64,000 nt of DNA from assembly GCF_040513375.1 (NCBI RefSeq), contig NZ_JBEVTG010000001.1, positions 1,499,796-1,563,795 of the forward strand. Direction: 5' to 3'. The translations under genes were made by a program, and so were the position numbers. Of the stretch, positions 52,902 to 61,837 are shown piece by piece. The stretch's first letter is position 1, and each line of letters begins with the position of its first letter. Under the pieces are notes generated by a model. The model was not told where the DNA came from. It did no database searches and worked only from the letters and a program-made list of their open reading frames with translations. Source of the DNA: Flagellimonas_B algarum. GTDB taxonomy: Bacteria > Bacteroidota > Bacteroidia > Flavobacteriales > Flavobacteriaceae.

Positions 52902-55355
52902 TTAATTCAACCGATAGATGATGATCGAATTGCCCTGGTCTTTCGCGACCAGTTCCAAGCGTTTGTCATTATCGATATCGGCCATATCGATGATCGAATT
53001 CCCGAATACGGGGAAATTGGCAATGGGTTTGGCCTGGCTATCGTACAGAAAAATCCGCTGGCTTTGTAAATCCGTTACCGCTACATAAATCTTATCATAG
53101 ATGTAGAAGATCTTCGGCGCGGTATAGACCCCGAGTTCCAGGGCTACTTTTTTCCCTTTGATGCTCAAGGTGTTTTCGTTCATCAACGCCAAGGTTTTAC
53201 TGGTGGCGTACATGCCGTGGTCTGCAACCAAGTTGAAATCGGTGGCCGATAGTTTTCCTTTGCTATCGACCTGGTGCAAGACCCCTTTGGTATCGGTTAC
53301 GGAGAATTTGTTCCGATACAAAAAGACCTCGTTTTCAGAAAAATCGATTTTCCTGTCGACCTTGATGCGGTCATTTCCAGCGCGATGTTTGATTTTTAGG
53401 CTCTTGTCGGCCAATTTGAAGACCAGAAAGTCCTTATTCCCCATTCTGAAATGTTTGGGAGCTGCAAGGATGTCACTTTCGGCTTCGGTGTAGGTAAATC
53501 CATTGACCACGGAACCTTGCCCATTGTACATGAACACCTTTCGCCCTTGAGTGACTAGGAAGCGGTAATTGCGATTGTTTTCGTAATCGAAGACGGCGAG
53601 TTCGTTCAGGTTACCCCCATCGAATTTTATATCGAACGGGGCGACCACCTCACCATTGCGATCAAGGACCATGAACTTGTTCAGGGTGCAGAAGGCCAGT
53701 TGCAGTTTGCCGTTCTTATACAGATCGACTTGTTGGATCCGACCCTGTATCGGCCCGTCAAGGGCTTTTTTCCACAGCACCTTTCCTTCCGTAGAGAGCA
53801 GGTAAAGGGTGTTGTCAACGTCTTGTACGACGATTTCCTGCTTCTTGCTTCGGTGGTTGAGCACGAATTGGGGGTCGTTGGCCAAATCAGCGTCCAGCTC
53901 AGTGGTAAACAGCGGCGACACGGCGTTTCCTTTACTTTCTATCCGGACTTCGGAGGCATGAAAACTCGTATGGTAAAAATCGGTGTCGGCCACGAGCTGG
54001 GCCATAAAAACGAAGCCCTTGTAATCGGCCTTGGTGAAATCACGGCCGAGTTGTTGTTGGAATCGGGTGTTTAGCAGTTCGGAAATCCCCTTGTTGTCGG
54101 CAATGGCCAATACCGATGATTGATCGGCCAATCTGGCCATGGCATGTTGGTATTTGGGGGTTTTGTCGAAGGTAGCCCCGCTTTTGAAATTGGCGATCAG
54201 GGTTTGCAATACCTCGCGTGAGGCGCTGAACACAAAGGTATTCTCGACCAAGGTGACGAATCGGCTTTCAAAAGAACCTATCAACGGGCCGAACCCTTCT
54301 TTCAAAATCGAGCTATCGCCCAACTCACTGATTTCACTGTTTTGGTAGACCGTGCTGCCCGTGCGGATGCCGACAAGGTATTCATAGAGGCTGTTGGCAC
54401 CGTACGAATGCAACGAAACCGCTTTCTGACCATTGATCCGCAAAACCCCGACTTCTTCGATGGTCGAAAAAAGGGTGTCGATTACTTTGGTATGGTCGAG
54501 AAGTCGTTTTTGGTTATTGAAGTATACCCCATAGTCGTCAAAGGTGAACGATATCAATTTTTCCGTGTTGTCTGGTGCGATGGAGGGTGCGTTGTGTGGT
54601 AGCGGTTTCGTGCCTTTGAAAAGGTTGATGAAATTTTGGGTCGAATCATTGGCTACGGCCACACCGTTAAAACCAAAATCACGTTGGGAAGCCGAAAGGT
54701 CGATAGCAAGCCAGTCACCCAATGGGTAGTTACCGACCGCACGGGCCTGACCCCCTAAAAAACCGAGCAAACCTTCGGTCTTTTCAAGGTTGATAAACAG
54801 GCTAGTGGTCTTGTTTTGCGAAGAGATGTCGTAAAGGCGTTGTAGGTTTTGGGGTACGCTGCTCGACTTTGCCCGAACTTGGTTTTCGATCAATAGTTTG
54901 GAGCTGCTGACCACGATGTTCCCATCCATCAGGACGGCATACAAGGTTGAACTGCCATAACTGTATTGGGTGATGGTGGCCCCTTCATACGTCAAGGTCT
55001 CCACTTTTTTATCACCTATTTGGTCAAGGGTAATCCATTCCGGGGTCTTTTCGGTCACGAAGACCAGTTCGAACTTGTTCTTGCCGATTTCGTAGAGTGC
55101 GAAAACACTGTTCCCTTTTGGTGCGACTTGTTCAAAGGGTTTCAGTTTTGCCTTGATATTTTGATAGCGTTCCAGGGCTTCGGCCTTATCCAAAAATTCG
55201 GAATTGCGCAATTCGCTACGCAAGCTTGCCAAATCGGTGGTTTTGATGATGATGGCGGCATCTTTGGGAAGATAGCTCAGTAAAGAGTCTGAAGTTACGG
55301 TCTTCTTGGTACAGGCGGTAGCGATCAAAAGAAGGATCAAAAACCGAAATCTCAT
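52902..55355 (-). CDS. Large lipoprotein of unknown function next to rnhB
   Basis: An 817-residue lipoprotein (lipobox LLIATAC) whose first half contains repeated alpha/beta segments like SLLSYLPKDAAIIIKTTDLA, resembling DUF3352-like regions. The second half has beta-propeller-like repeats (VDNTLYLLSTEGKVLWKKAL). Start at 55355 is preferred over one 12 codons upstream because it opens the signal peptide. Such genes are commonly found beside rnhB in flavobacteria. Function unknown. Confidence 0.75.
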   Translation of the reverse strand: MRFRFLILLLIATACTKKTVTSDSLLSYLPKDAAIIIKTTDLASLRSELRNSEFLDKAEALERYQNIKAKLKPFEQVAPKGNSVFALYEIGKNKFELVFVTEKTPEWITLDQIGDKKVETLTYEGATITQYSYGSSTLYAVLMDGNIVVSSSKLLIENQVRAKSSSVPQNLQRLYDISSQNKTTSLFINLEKTEGLLGFLGGQARAVGNYPLGDWLAIDLSASQRDFGFNGVAVANDSTQNFINLFKGTKPLPHNAPSIAPDNTEKLISFTFDDYGVYFNNQKRLLDHTKVIDTLFSTIEEVGVLRINGQKAVSLHSYGANSLYEYLVGIRTGSTVYQNSEISELGDSSILKEGFGPLIGSFESRFVTLVENTFVFSASREVLQTLIANFKSGATFDKTPKYQHAMARLADQSSVLAIADNKGISELLNTRFQQQLGRDFTKADYKGFVFMAQLVADTDFYHTSFHASEVRIESKGNAVSPLFTTELDADLANDPQFVLNHRSKKQEIVVQDVDNTLYLLSTEGKVLWKKALDGPIQGRIQQVDLYKNGKLQLAFCTLNKFMVLDRNGEVVAPFDIKFDGGNLNELAVFDYENNRNYRFLVTQGRKVFMYNGQGSVVNGFTYTEAESDILAAPKHFRMGNKDFLVFKLADKSLKIKHRAGNDRIKVDRKIDFSENEVFLYRNKFSVTDTKGVLHQVDSKGKLSATDFNLVADHGMYATSKTLALMNENTLSIKGKKVALELGVYTAPKIFYIYDKIYVAVTDLQSQRIFLYDSQAKPIANFPVFGNSIIDMADIDNDKRLELVAKDQGNSIIIYRLN

Positions 55356-55387
55356 GGGTGTGCTTTTGAACAAAAGTACGGTCTTTG

Positions 55388-55990
55388 TCAAAAATCCAAG
55401 GACAATTGTTCGGGTAATTGCCGAAAGCTTTTACGATGGTAATTGGTCAGGCCGTATTTGCGGATGGCCTCACGGTGCTCCTTGGTCGGGTACCCTTTGT
55501 TTTGGGCCCAGTTGTACATCGGATATTCTTGGTGGATGTGCTCCATATAGGCATCCCGATAGGTTTTGGCCAAAACGGAAGCGGCGGCGATGCACAATAG
55601 TTTGCCATCCCCTTTGACCACACACTCGTGTGGAATGCTCCCATAGGGTTTGAATTTGTTTCCATCGACCAAAATGGCGGTAGGGGGTCTCGAGAGTTTG
55701 TCGAGCGCCCTATGCATGGCCAAAATGGATGCGTTTAGGATGTTGATGCTATCGATTTCAACTTCGGAGACATGGGCAACGCCAAATGAAAGGGATTCCG
55801 ATTCGATAATGGGCCGTAAAAGGTCCCTTTTTTGTTCTGATAGTTGTTTGGAATCGTTTAGGAGGGTATTCTCGAAGCCTTCGGTCAAGATGACCGAAGC
55901 AGCAGTGACCGGGCCTGCAAGGCAGCCCCGGCCAGCTTCATCTGTTCCTGCTTCAAATAATTCACGGTACGGGTGGATCAAACTACCCAA
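55388..55990 (-). CDS. rnhB: Ribonuclease HII
   Basis: A 200-residue RNase HII. The family signature EAGTDEAGRGCLAGPVTAAS carries the first two catalytic acids, LVDGNKF supplies another, and DSKQLSE and GYPTKEHREAIRKYG are the conserved downstream blocks. It cuts the RNA strand at ribonucleotides in DNA and removes RNA primers. Nine bases downstream of the Fn3 lipoprotein gene and 32 upstream of the large lipoprotein gene, in one run. Confidence 0.93.
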   Translation of the reverse strand: MGSLIHPYRELFEAGTDEAGRGCLAGPVTAASVILTEGFENTLLNDSKQLSEQKRDLLRPIIESESLSFGVAHVSEVEIDSINILNASILAMHRALDKLSRPPTAILVDGNKFKPYGSIPHECVVKGDGKLLCIAAASVLAKTYRDAYMEHIHQEYPMYNWAQNKGYPTKEHREAIRKYGLTNYHRKSFRQLPEQLSLDF

Positions 55991-55999
55991 ACCGTTGGC

Positions 56000-56746
56000 T
56001 TATCCGACTTTGAACGAAAACACCTCTGAGCTCGAGGTATTGCCCGCACTATCGGTGGTCACGACACGCCAGAAATAGGTGGTGCCCGACATCACGATCA
56101 TATCGGTCAAAGTGGTATCCGTAGTGGTTCCGACAGAGGTCGTTGGGTCGGCCTCGGTTCCGAAGAACACTTCATAGCCGGTAATATCATCATCGATATC
56201 AGAACCGGTCCATGACAAGGTCACCATCGTCGTTGCCGCGATATTCGCTCCTCTTGCAGGGCTTACGACCTCTGCAGGGAAAGGGGCGTAGTTCTCGATA
56301 CCCGGCCCCTCGTTGTAAAAACGGAAGGTCGCACTGGTGCCCACATCTTGTGTGCCGTCGGCTCGCGAAGTGACCGACCAGGAATAAGGAGCACCGCGCA
56401 TGATGGTGATATCGGCCTCATTGGTGTTCGCATTTACCGAAGAGGTAGTGCCCGAATTCAAATTCGTCAAGGTCACGGTGTATCGATCGGTATTCGTTGA
56501 CGCGTTCCATTCGAAAGTGACCGTACTCATCGTAGCGTCATTGGGGTCCACGATCCCTGTATTACACTCGGTCTGATCTTCAGGGAAGACGAGGGTTGCG
56601 GCTCCTGGCGCCGGGATCATCGGTTCGTCATCATTTCCTCCGGTCGGTGGTGGCGGATTGTCATCATCGCCACCTGAACTGCTACAGGCACCGATACACA
56701 ATGCCATGGCAATAAAACCGATATATAGAATGCTTCTTAGTTTCAT
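56000..56746 (-). CDS. Fibronectin-III-like lipoprotein
   Basis: A 248-residue lipoprotein (lipobox CIGAC) with a Gly/Asp/Pro-rich linker and two fibronectin-III-like domains (about 50-140 and 155-248; TVTFEWNASTNTDRYTV and MVTLSWTGSDIDDDITGYEV). Its start overlaps the end of the T9SS protein gene by four bases, so the two are coupled in translation. Probably a surface partner of that exported protein. Confidence 0.8.
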   Translation of the reverse strand: MKLRSILYIGFIAMALCIGACSSSGGDDDNPPPPTGGNDDEPMIPAPGAATLVFPEDQTECNTGIVDPNDATMSTVTFEWNASTNTDRYTVTLTNLNSGTTSSVNANTNEADITIMRGAPYSWSVTSRADGTQDVGTSATFRFYNEGPGIENYAPFPAEVVSPARGANIAATTMVTLSWTGSDIDDDITGYEVFFGTEADPTTSVGTTTDTTLTDMIVMSGTTYFWRVVTTDSAGNTSSSEVFSFKVG

Positions 56747-59700
56747 TTTCTAACAATTTTATAATTCAACAACGAATTTTCTGTTTTGATATTCAGGAGG
56801 TAGACTCCAGGAGGTAATGCCGAAAGGTTCATATTGACATAACCGTTATCGGTGCGATAGGGCTTGCCGAACACACGTACCCCAGTGGTTGTATACAAAG
56901 ACATATCAACGCTTTCGAATTCATTAGATCCAAGGAAAACGTTCAATTCACCATCTGTGGTCGGATTCGGATAAATGAAAATGCGGTTGCTCAACACAAT
57001 GGTCTCGGCATAGGTGCCTTGACAATCCTTATCGGTACGTACGCTCAACAGGTTCTCCACCTTGCCCAATGGTAGCGTAATCTCGTTTTCAGTGGTGAAG
57101 AATTGTTCCCCGTTCAAATCAATCCAATATTGTTTACCCCCCTTAAGACTTAAGGTGACTTCACTTTTCAATGAACTGACTTTGGAGTCGACATCCAAGG
57201 CTTCCGGTTCAGTGATCACCACGTCGAAGCAAAGTTCGTAGCCGGCTTGGCCGTCAACGGTCAGACAGAGGGTGTAATTGCCCGCTGCTAAGTCGGCGAA
57301 GGTAGTGGTATCCATAAACATAGCCGAACTGCTGTTGCTATCGGAATCGGTCAAGGTAGCCGTATAGTTCAAGGCCGTAGCCGCGGTCACTTCGACACTT
57401 CCGTTGTCATTTGAAATACAGGACTCACCGGTGGTCTTCAAACTGAAGTTGTTTGCCGGTAAGGAGAAGATTTCACAGCCATCGACATCCACCACGGCAT
57501 TCGCCGGAGTATCGGCACAAAGGTCATCGGCATTGGGTACGCCGTCATTGTCCAAATCGTCGTCACAAACATCACCGATACCGTCACCGTCACCATCGGC
57601 TTGGTCGGCATTGGCGGTAAACGGACAATTATCTTCAGCGTCAGGGATACCATCATTGTCGTCATCGTCATCGCAGACATCGCCAAGACCATCCATATCG
57701 TTATCGGCCTGGTCGGCATTTGCGATCAAGGGGCAGTTATCATCCACGTCATCAATGCCGTCATTGTCATCATCCTCATCATCGATCAGTCCTTCAATTG
57801 TGAAATCATCGATGATGACTCCTTCTTGGTTTACAGATTGATCCGCAACGAAAACAATGGCAAATTGGATGTTGGTTTCATTGGTCAGGTCTGTCTCCCC
57901 TTGGGCGGCATTGGCCACGAAATCATACGAATATTTTGTCATCGTTGCTTCCGTACCCGTCCATTGGGCTCCTGGGCAGTTAAAACAATCGTTGCCTGCT
58001 GTCTCTCTGGTGCGATTACTGTTGTACCAATTAGGCTGACTGCCCAATTGACCTAAAATGTTATAAGAGTCTCCATTGTCGGTCGAATACACCACATACA
58101 CGATATCCCAATTCTGCTCAAGGTCAAAAGCCATTTCGAAACTCAAAGTCGGTGCGAGTATAGTCGAAAGGTCGTAACAACCGCTGTAGATGACACCAGT
58201 GGTTTGGTCAGGATGATTACCATCCAAGTTGGTTCCTATGACCTGGGTGCCTGAAGCCGCGGTGTTCAACAATGTTCCTGCGGGAACCCCAATTTCCCAA
58301 ACACCACCTGGTGTTAAAGGGATCAAGCCTGCGGTATTATAAGAGAAAAGTGATGTTTCTTGTGTTTCAAAATCAAAGACATCACCGGCCGTGCCCGCAC
58401 GATTTGCGATGTATGCATTACTTTGCAATGAATTGTTATCAGCGAATGCATCATTCGTCACAGAAACTTCCACACTTATTTGGGATTGTTCCCCTATCGT
58501 TGCGGCTATCGCAGGGATTTGGAAGCTTTCAATGGCCCCACTAGCTAAATTAGTGTTATAAGTGAAGTTCTCTGGGGTACCGTCATTAACGCTATAAACC
58601 ACATCGATTTGGGTGATAACATTGGCTCCCCTGTTCTCAACGGTTAGGGTTGGTACTACCTCACCGCATGCGAAAAGCTGATCGCCGATTTGCAAATCGT
58701 TTAAACGAACATCATCGCTAGGTGCTTCCACCGGGATAGGTGATTGCCATGCCCCACGGCCATAGGTACTGGCAACGATATAACCATCATCCGGACTGAT
58801 TTCCAAATCGGAGACAGCAGTATTGGGGAAATTCGTCGAATATTGTTCCCATTCGGTCAAGGTGTCGTCCAATCGGTATACGCCAAGATTCGTACCTACG
58901 AATATGGGATTGTTTGCCGCTCTGGGTTGGTGCACTACACAGAAAATCGCTTGCTCGGAAGGCAAATCGAAAGTAATGTTCTCACGGCTGACCAAGGTGT
59001 TGCCATCGACCGTTACGCGATAGACCCCGCGTTCAGTCGGCTGGGAACCTTGTGAAACACCCACCCTTCGCGAGGTGGTCAAATAAACGATATTGCTATT
59101 GTTGTCATTGATAGCGATGTCCGAAATCTGGGTATCGAAGGGTTCCGCGGCATCATTGATTTGCACGAAATCCACCCCGCCGTTTTCACTGCGATAGAGG
59201 TTGCCCTGATCGGCGGCATACATGATCATCGGGTTGTTCGGGTCGATTTCAAGGTCGTCGATATTGTTGCCTTGGGCAAAAAAATCGGACACTTGTTCCC
59301 ATTCACCTCCAACCAATTTGAATACCGACGAATAGGCCGCATAAACCGTTCCCTCGCCATCAATGGCCAATGGCGTGATCCAGTTACCTGAAATATTTCC
59401 AGAACCTGTATCCGGTGAAGAAATCGCACCTACCGATTGTCCAAGGTCATTCGTAATGAATAAAGGATCCCCAAACTGTACGAAACCATAAGCGATATTG
59501 CCATTGGTCGGGTCGATTTCATAATCCATGCCGTCGCCACCTGTGTAAACATTCCATTCATTATTGTTGTATACAAAGCCTGAATTGTCTTGGGTGCCCC
59601 CAACAATACGGCTCGCATCATTTTTGGCGATACTGATTCGATAGAATTGGGTGACCGCTAGGCCATCCGAGAAATCCGTATAATTCACCCCATCATTAGA

Positions 59701-61050
59701 AACAAACAACCCTCCATCGCTTCCACAATACAAACGATTATTGAAATACTTCAAGGTATGGATGTCGGCATGGGTATAAGAGGCATTGTTGATCCTCCAA
59801 TCACTGACTTTGGTAAAATTATCACCGCCATTGGTGCTACTCCACACGTCAAGCACACCAACATGGATTTCTTCGGGATCGGTCGGTGAAACGGCAATGG
59901 CAAAGTCGAACCAAGCTTGGGTACTTCCGAAAATATCGTCGGTTTCGGCGGTTTGCGTAAAATTGGCCCCGCTATCGGTTGATTCGAAAAGCCCCAAAAA
60001 GGCCGAACTCCGACCAATGACATCGGCCACACAGATATAGACCCTATTCGGATCTGCAGGAGTGACCCCAATCACCATACGCCCGCCATTTGTAGGTAAG
60101 GTACTTGCGATTTCAGTAAAGGTGGCCCCACCATCCGTTGAACGGAAATAGCTGTTGCTATCGACCGCATAAATGGTGTTCGGGTCTCCGGGTTTCAATT
60201 TGAAATCGGTGATGTCACCGCTGAGTTGTACGGTCCAAGTGGCACCGGCATCCTCTGAGCGTTGGAGCCCATCAGTGGTGCCCACCCAAATCCGGTTGGA
60301 GTTTGATGGATCGACCACGATTTCGTTCATGGTATCGAATTCGTTTTGGGTATCCGGGCCCAATCCAGTCGCAGCCCAAGTCGTGCCCCCATCGGTTGAT
60401 TTGAACACCCCGGCACTAAAGGAATCCGAAGCATCATCATCGCCGGTAGCGATGTATATGGTATTCGAATCGTTGGGGTCGATGGCGATTCCCGAGACCC
60501 CGATTTGTGGAAACTCATCGAAAAGGGGAGTCCAGGAGGCCCCTCCATCCGTTGATTTCCAAATTCCACCGGCCGGTGCACCCGCATACCAAACGTCGGC
60601 ATTGTTCGGGTCTACGGCAATGGCGTTGATACGCCCGATACCGGGATTTCCAATTGCGGACTCATTGTTGATAACAGGGCCTACTATCGACCAATCACTG
60701 GTCGGGTTTACCGGCCCGGCACTGTTGTTGAAATTATCCCAAGACGACCATAATTCGCTGGCTGTGGGTAACGTGCCATCCGCTTTTACGAAATGTTTCC
60801 AATAATTGCGCCAGCGCATAAAGGGCTTGTACCCACTTCCTTTGGCGTCTTTGTCCTTATCGACCCAATAGGCATCAAAGGCATCCGTAATCTCTTTAAA
60901 GGTGTAGGTCGGTTTTGCCGTAGCCCCTTTGCTAAAGGCAATTTGGGTTTTTTTCTTTTCCAAATCCTTCATCCATGGGGCATTCTTATTGAACTGGCCA
61001 AATGAGAATACCGACACGAATAAAAAGAGCAGTAGTAATTTTCTCTTCAT
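56743..61050 (-). CDS. T9SS-exported Asp-box/thrombospondin-3 repeat protein
   Basis: A 1435-residue secreted protein: signal peptide (about 1-18), a small N-terminal region, many Asp-box (SxDxGxTW) blades (WKSTDGGASWTPL and several more across about 150-720), a middle beta-sandwich part, calcium-binding thrombospondin-3 repeats (DDDNDGIDDVDDNCP and similar, about 1115-1200), and a C-terminal type A T9SS sorting domain (IFIYPNPTTDGELNVF, LPPGVYLLNIKTENSL). It should leave by T9SS and be anchored or released. Blade proteins of this class are sialidase/sortilin-like but no catalytic motif was found. ATG at 61050 opens the signal peptide. The next gene overlaps its stop by four bases. Confidence 0.88.
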   Translation of the reverse strand: MKRKLLLLFLFVSVFSFGQFNKNAPWMKDLEKKKTQIAFSKGATAKPTYTFKEITDAFDAYWVDKDKDAKGSGYKPFMRWRNYWKHFVKADGTLPTASELWSSWDNFNNSAGPVNPTSDWSIVGPVINNESAIGNPGIGRINAIAVDPNNADVWYAGAPAGGIWKSTDGGASWTPLFDEFPQIGVSGIAIDPNDSNTIYIATGDDDASDSFSAGVFKSTDGGTTWAATGLGPDTQNEFDTMNEIVVDPSNSNRIWVGTTDGLQRSEDAGATWTVQLSGDITDFKLKPGDPNTIYAVDSNSYFRSTDGGATFTEIASTLPTNGGRMVIGVTPADPNRVYICVADVIGRSSAFLGLFESTDSGANFTQTAETDDIFGSTQAWFDFAIAVSPTDPEEIHVGVLDVWSSTNGGDNFTKVSDWRINNASYTHADIHTLKYFNNRLYCGSDGGLFVSNDGVNYTDFSDGLAVTQFYRISIAKNDASRIVGGTQDNSGFVYNNNEWNVYTGGDGMDYEIDPTNGNIAYGFVQFGDPLFITNDLGQSVGAISSPDTGSGNISGNWITPLAIDGEGTVYAAYSSVFKLVGGEWEQVSDFFAQGNNIDDLEIDPNNPMIMYAADQGNLYRSENGGVDFVQINDAAEPFDTQISDIAINDNNSNIVYLTTSRRVGVSQGSQPTERGVYRVTVDGNTLVSRENITFDLPSEQAIFCVVHQPRAANNPIFVGTNLGVYRLDDTLTEWEQYSTNFPNTAVSDLEISPDDGYIVASTYGRGAWQSPIPVEAPSDDVRLNDLQIGDQLFACGEVVPTLTVENRGANVITQIDVVYSVNDGTPENFTYNTNLASGAIESFQIPAIAATIGEQSQISVEVSVTNDAFADNNSLQSNAYIANRAGTAGDVFDFETQETSLFSYNTAGLIPLTPGGVWEIGVPAGTLLNTAASGTQVIGTNLDGNHPDQTTGVIYSGCYDLSTILAPTLSFEMAFDLEQNWDIVYVVYSTDNGDSYNILGQLGSQPNWYNSNRTRETAGNDCFNCPGAQWTGTEATMTKYSYDFVANAAQGETDLTNETNIQFAIVFVADQSVNQEGVIIDDFTIEGLIDDEDDDNDGIDDVDDNCPLIANADQADNDMDGLGDVCDDDDDNDGIPDAEDNCPFTANADQADGDGDGIGDVCDDDLDNDGVPNADDLCADTPANAVVDVDGCEIFSLPANNFSLKTTGESCISNDNGSVEVTAATALNYTATLTDSDSNSSSAMFMDTTTFADLAAGNYTLCLTVDGQAGYELCFDVVITEPEALDVDSKVSSLKSEVTLSLKGGKQYWIDLNGEQFFTTENEITLPLGKVENLLSVRTDKDCQGTYAETIVLSNRIFIYPNPTTDGELNVFLGSNEFESVDMSLYTTTGVRVFGKPYRTDNGYVNMNLSALPPGVYLLNIKTENSLLNYKIVRK

Positions 61051-61217
61051 CGTAAATTTTTTAACTATCAAGGGGTTAAATTAGCCTTTTTTTAACTTTT
61101 CGAAAAGGATTGGGGCGTTAAATCACAATTCTGCAATCGTTTTCGTAAATCAAGGTTTTGTGATACTTTCCAATGAATGGTTAAAATTAAACGATCAGTG
61201 GGGATATTTCAAAAATG

Positions 61218-61239
61218 AAAGCCCTCAGCGGAGGGCTTT
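61218..61239 (-). terminator. Terminator after the 61261-61686 lipoprotein
   Basis: AAAGCCCTC-CGCT-GAGGGCTTT on the minus strand, followed by a T-rich run. It separates the small lipoprotein gene from the giant T9SS gene downstream. Confidence 0.78.
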
Positions 61240-61260
61240 TGAACATCAATGCAATTGCTG

Positions 61261-61686
61261 TTATTGGTTGCCACCACCAGGAGGGGGTGTTTCATCATCA
61301 TCATCCTCTTCACCAAAGTCCCCTTCACAAGGATTTTCAACTAAATAAGTGAGTCCACTTTGATAGCCTAATAACCAACATTCTGGCCAAACCCTATTTT
61401 GGGCATTGGCAATTCTAGAACTTACTATAAAGTTGTAATTAGAACATGGTAAATTTGAAGCCACATCAGCTCGGCCTTGAAGAAATCCATCTGTCCATTC
61501 CGCCTCGCCATAAAAGTTGTTTTTACATGGATAAGGTGGGATTATACTTTCGATGGGATCTGTTGGCGTCTGAAGACTTGTTGCCTGCAATACTTCAAGG
61601 TCGTGATTTTCCTCAGTACACCCCAGAGCAAAAATGGAAAGGGCTAATGAAAAGGATAGGATTTTGTTAATGGTCGTTCGTTTCAT
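61261..61686 (-). CDS. Small lipoprotein of unknown function
   Basis: A 141-residue lipoprotein (lipobox IFALGC) with several Cys residues and an acidic, Pro/Gly-rich tail (EEDDDDETPPPGGGNQ). No recognised family. It has its own terminator and stands as a single gene upstream of the T9SS gene run. Confidence 0.7.
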   Translation of the reverse strand: MKRTTINKILSFSLALSIFALGCTEENHDLEVLQATSLQTPTDPIESIIPPYPCKNNFYGEAEWTDGFLQGRADVASNLPCSNYNFIVSSRIANAQNRVWPECWLLGYQSGLTYLVENPCEGDFGEEDDDDETPPPGGGNQ

Positions 61687-61812
61687 TTTTGAATTTTTAG
61701 ATTAAAGTTGCATTAAAGTAAATAAAATCAACTCTTAAATAATGAAATAACTCACAAAATTGAATTGTTCCTTTCGCTTCAACTTTCACATTTCCTTACC
61801 AAGAAAATTGGA

Positions 61813-61820
61813 TACCTTTG
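61813..61820 (+). promoter_or_regulatory. -7 element of the porin gene
   Basis: TACCTTTG matches TAnnTTTG, predicting a start near 61827 and an 11-base leader. The expected -33 element 19 bp upstream is poor (ATTT), so strength is uncertain. Confidence 0.5.
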
Positions 61821-61837
61821 CCCCGCAAGTCAGTTAT

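Noticed and set aside
57500..57790. Short periodic repeats that could look like a CRISPR array
   Set aside because: They are in-frame thrombospondin-3 repeats (DNDGI, DNCP) of the T9SS protein on the minus strand, with no conserved repeat-spacer pattern.
51451..61050. A toxin or polymorphic effector system around the giant T9SS protein
   Set aside because: No toxin domain, immunity-like gene or effector repeat was found; neighbours are rnhB and envelope lipoproteins.
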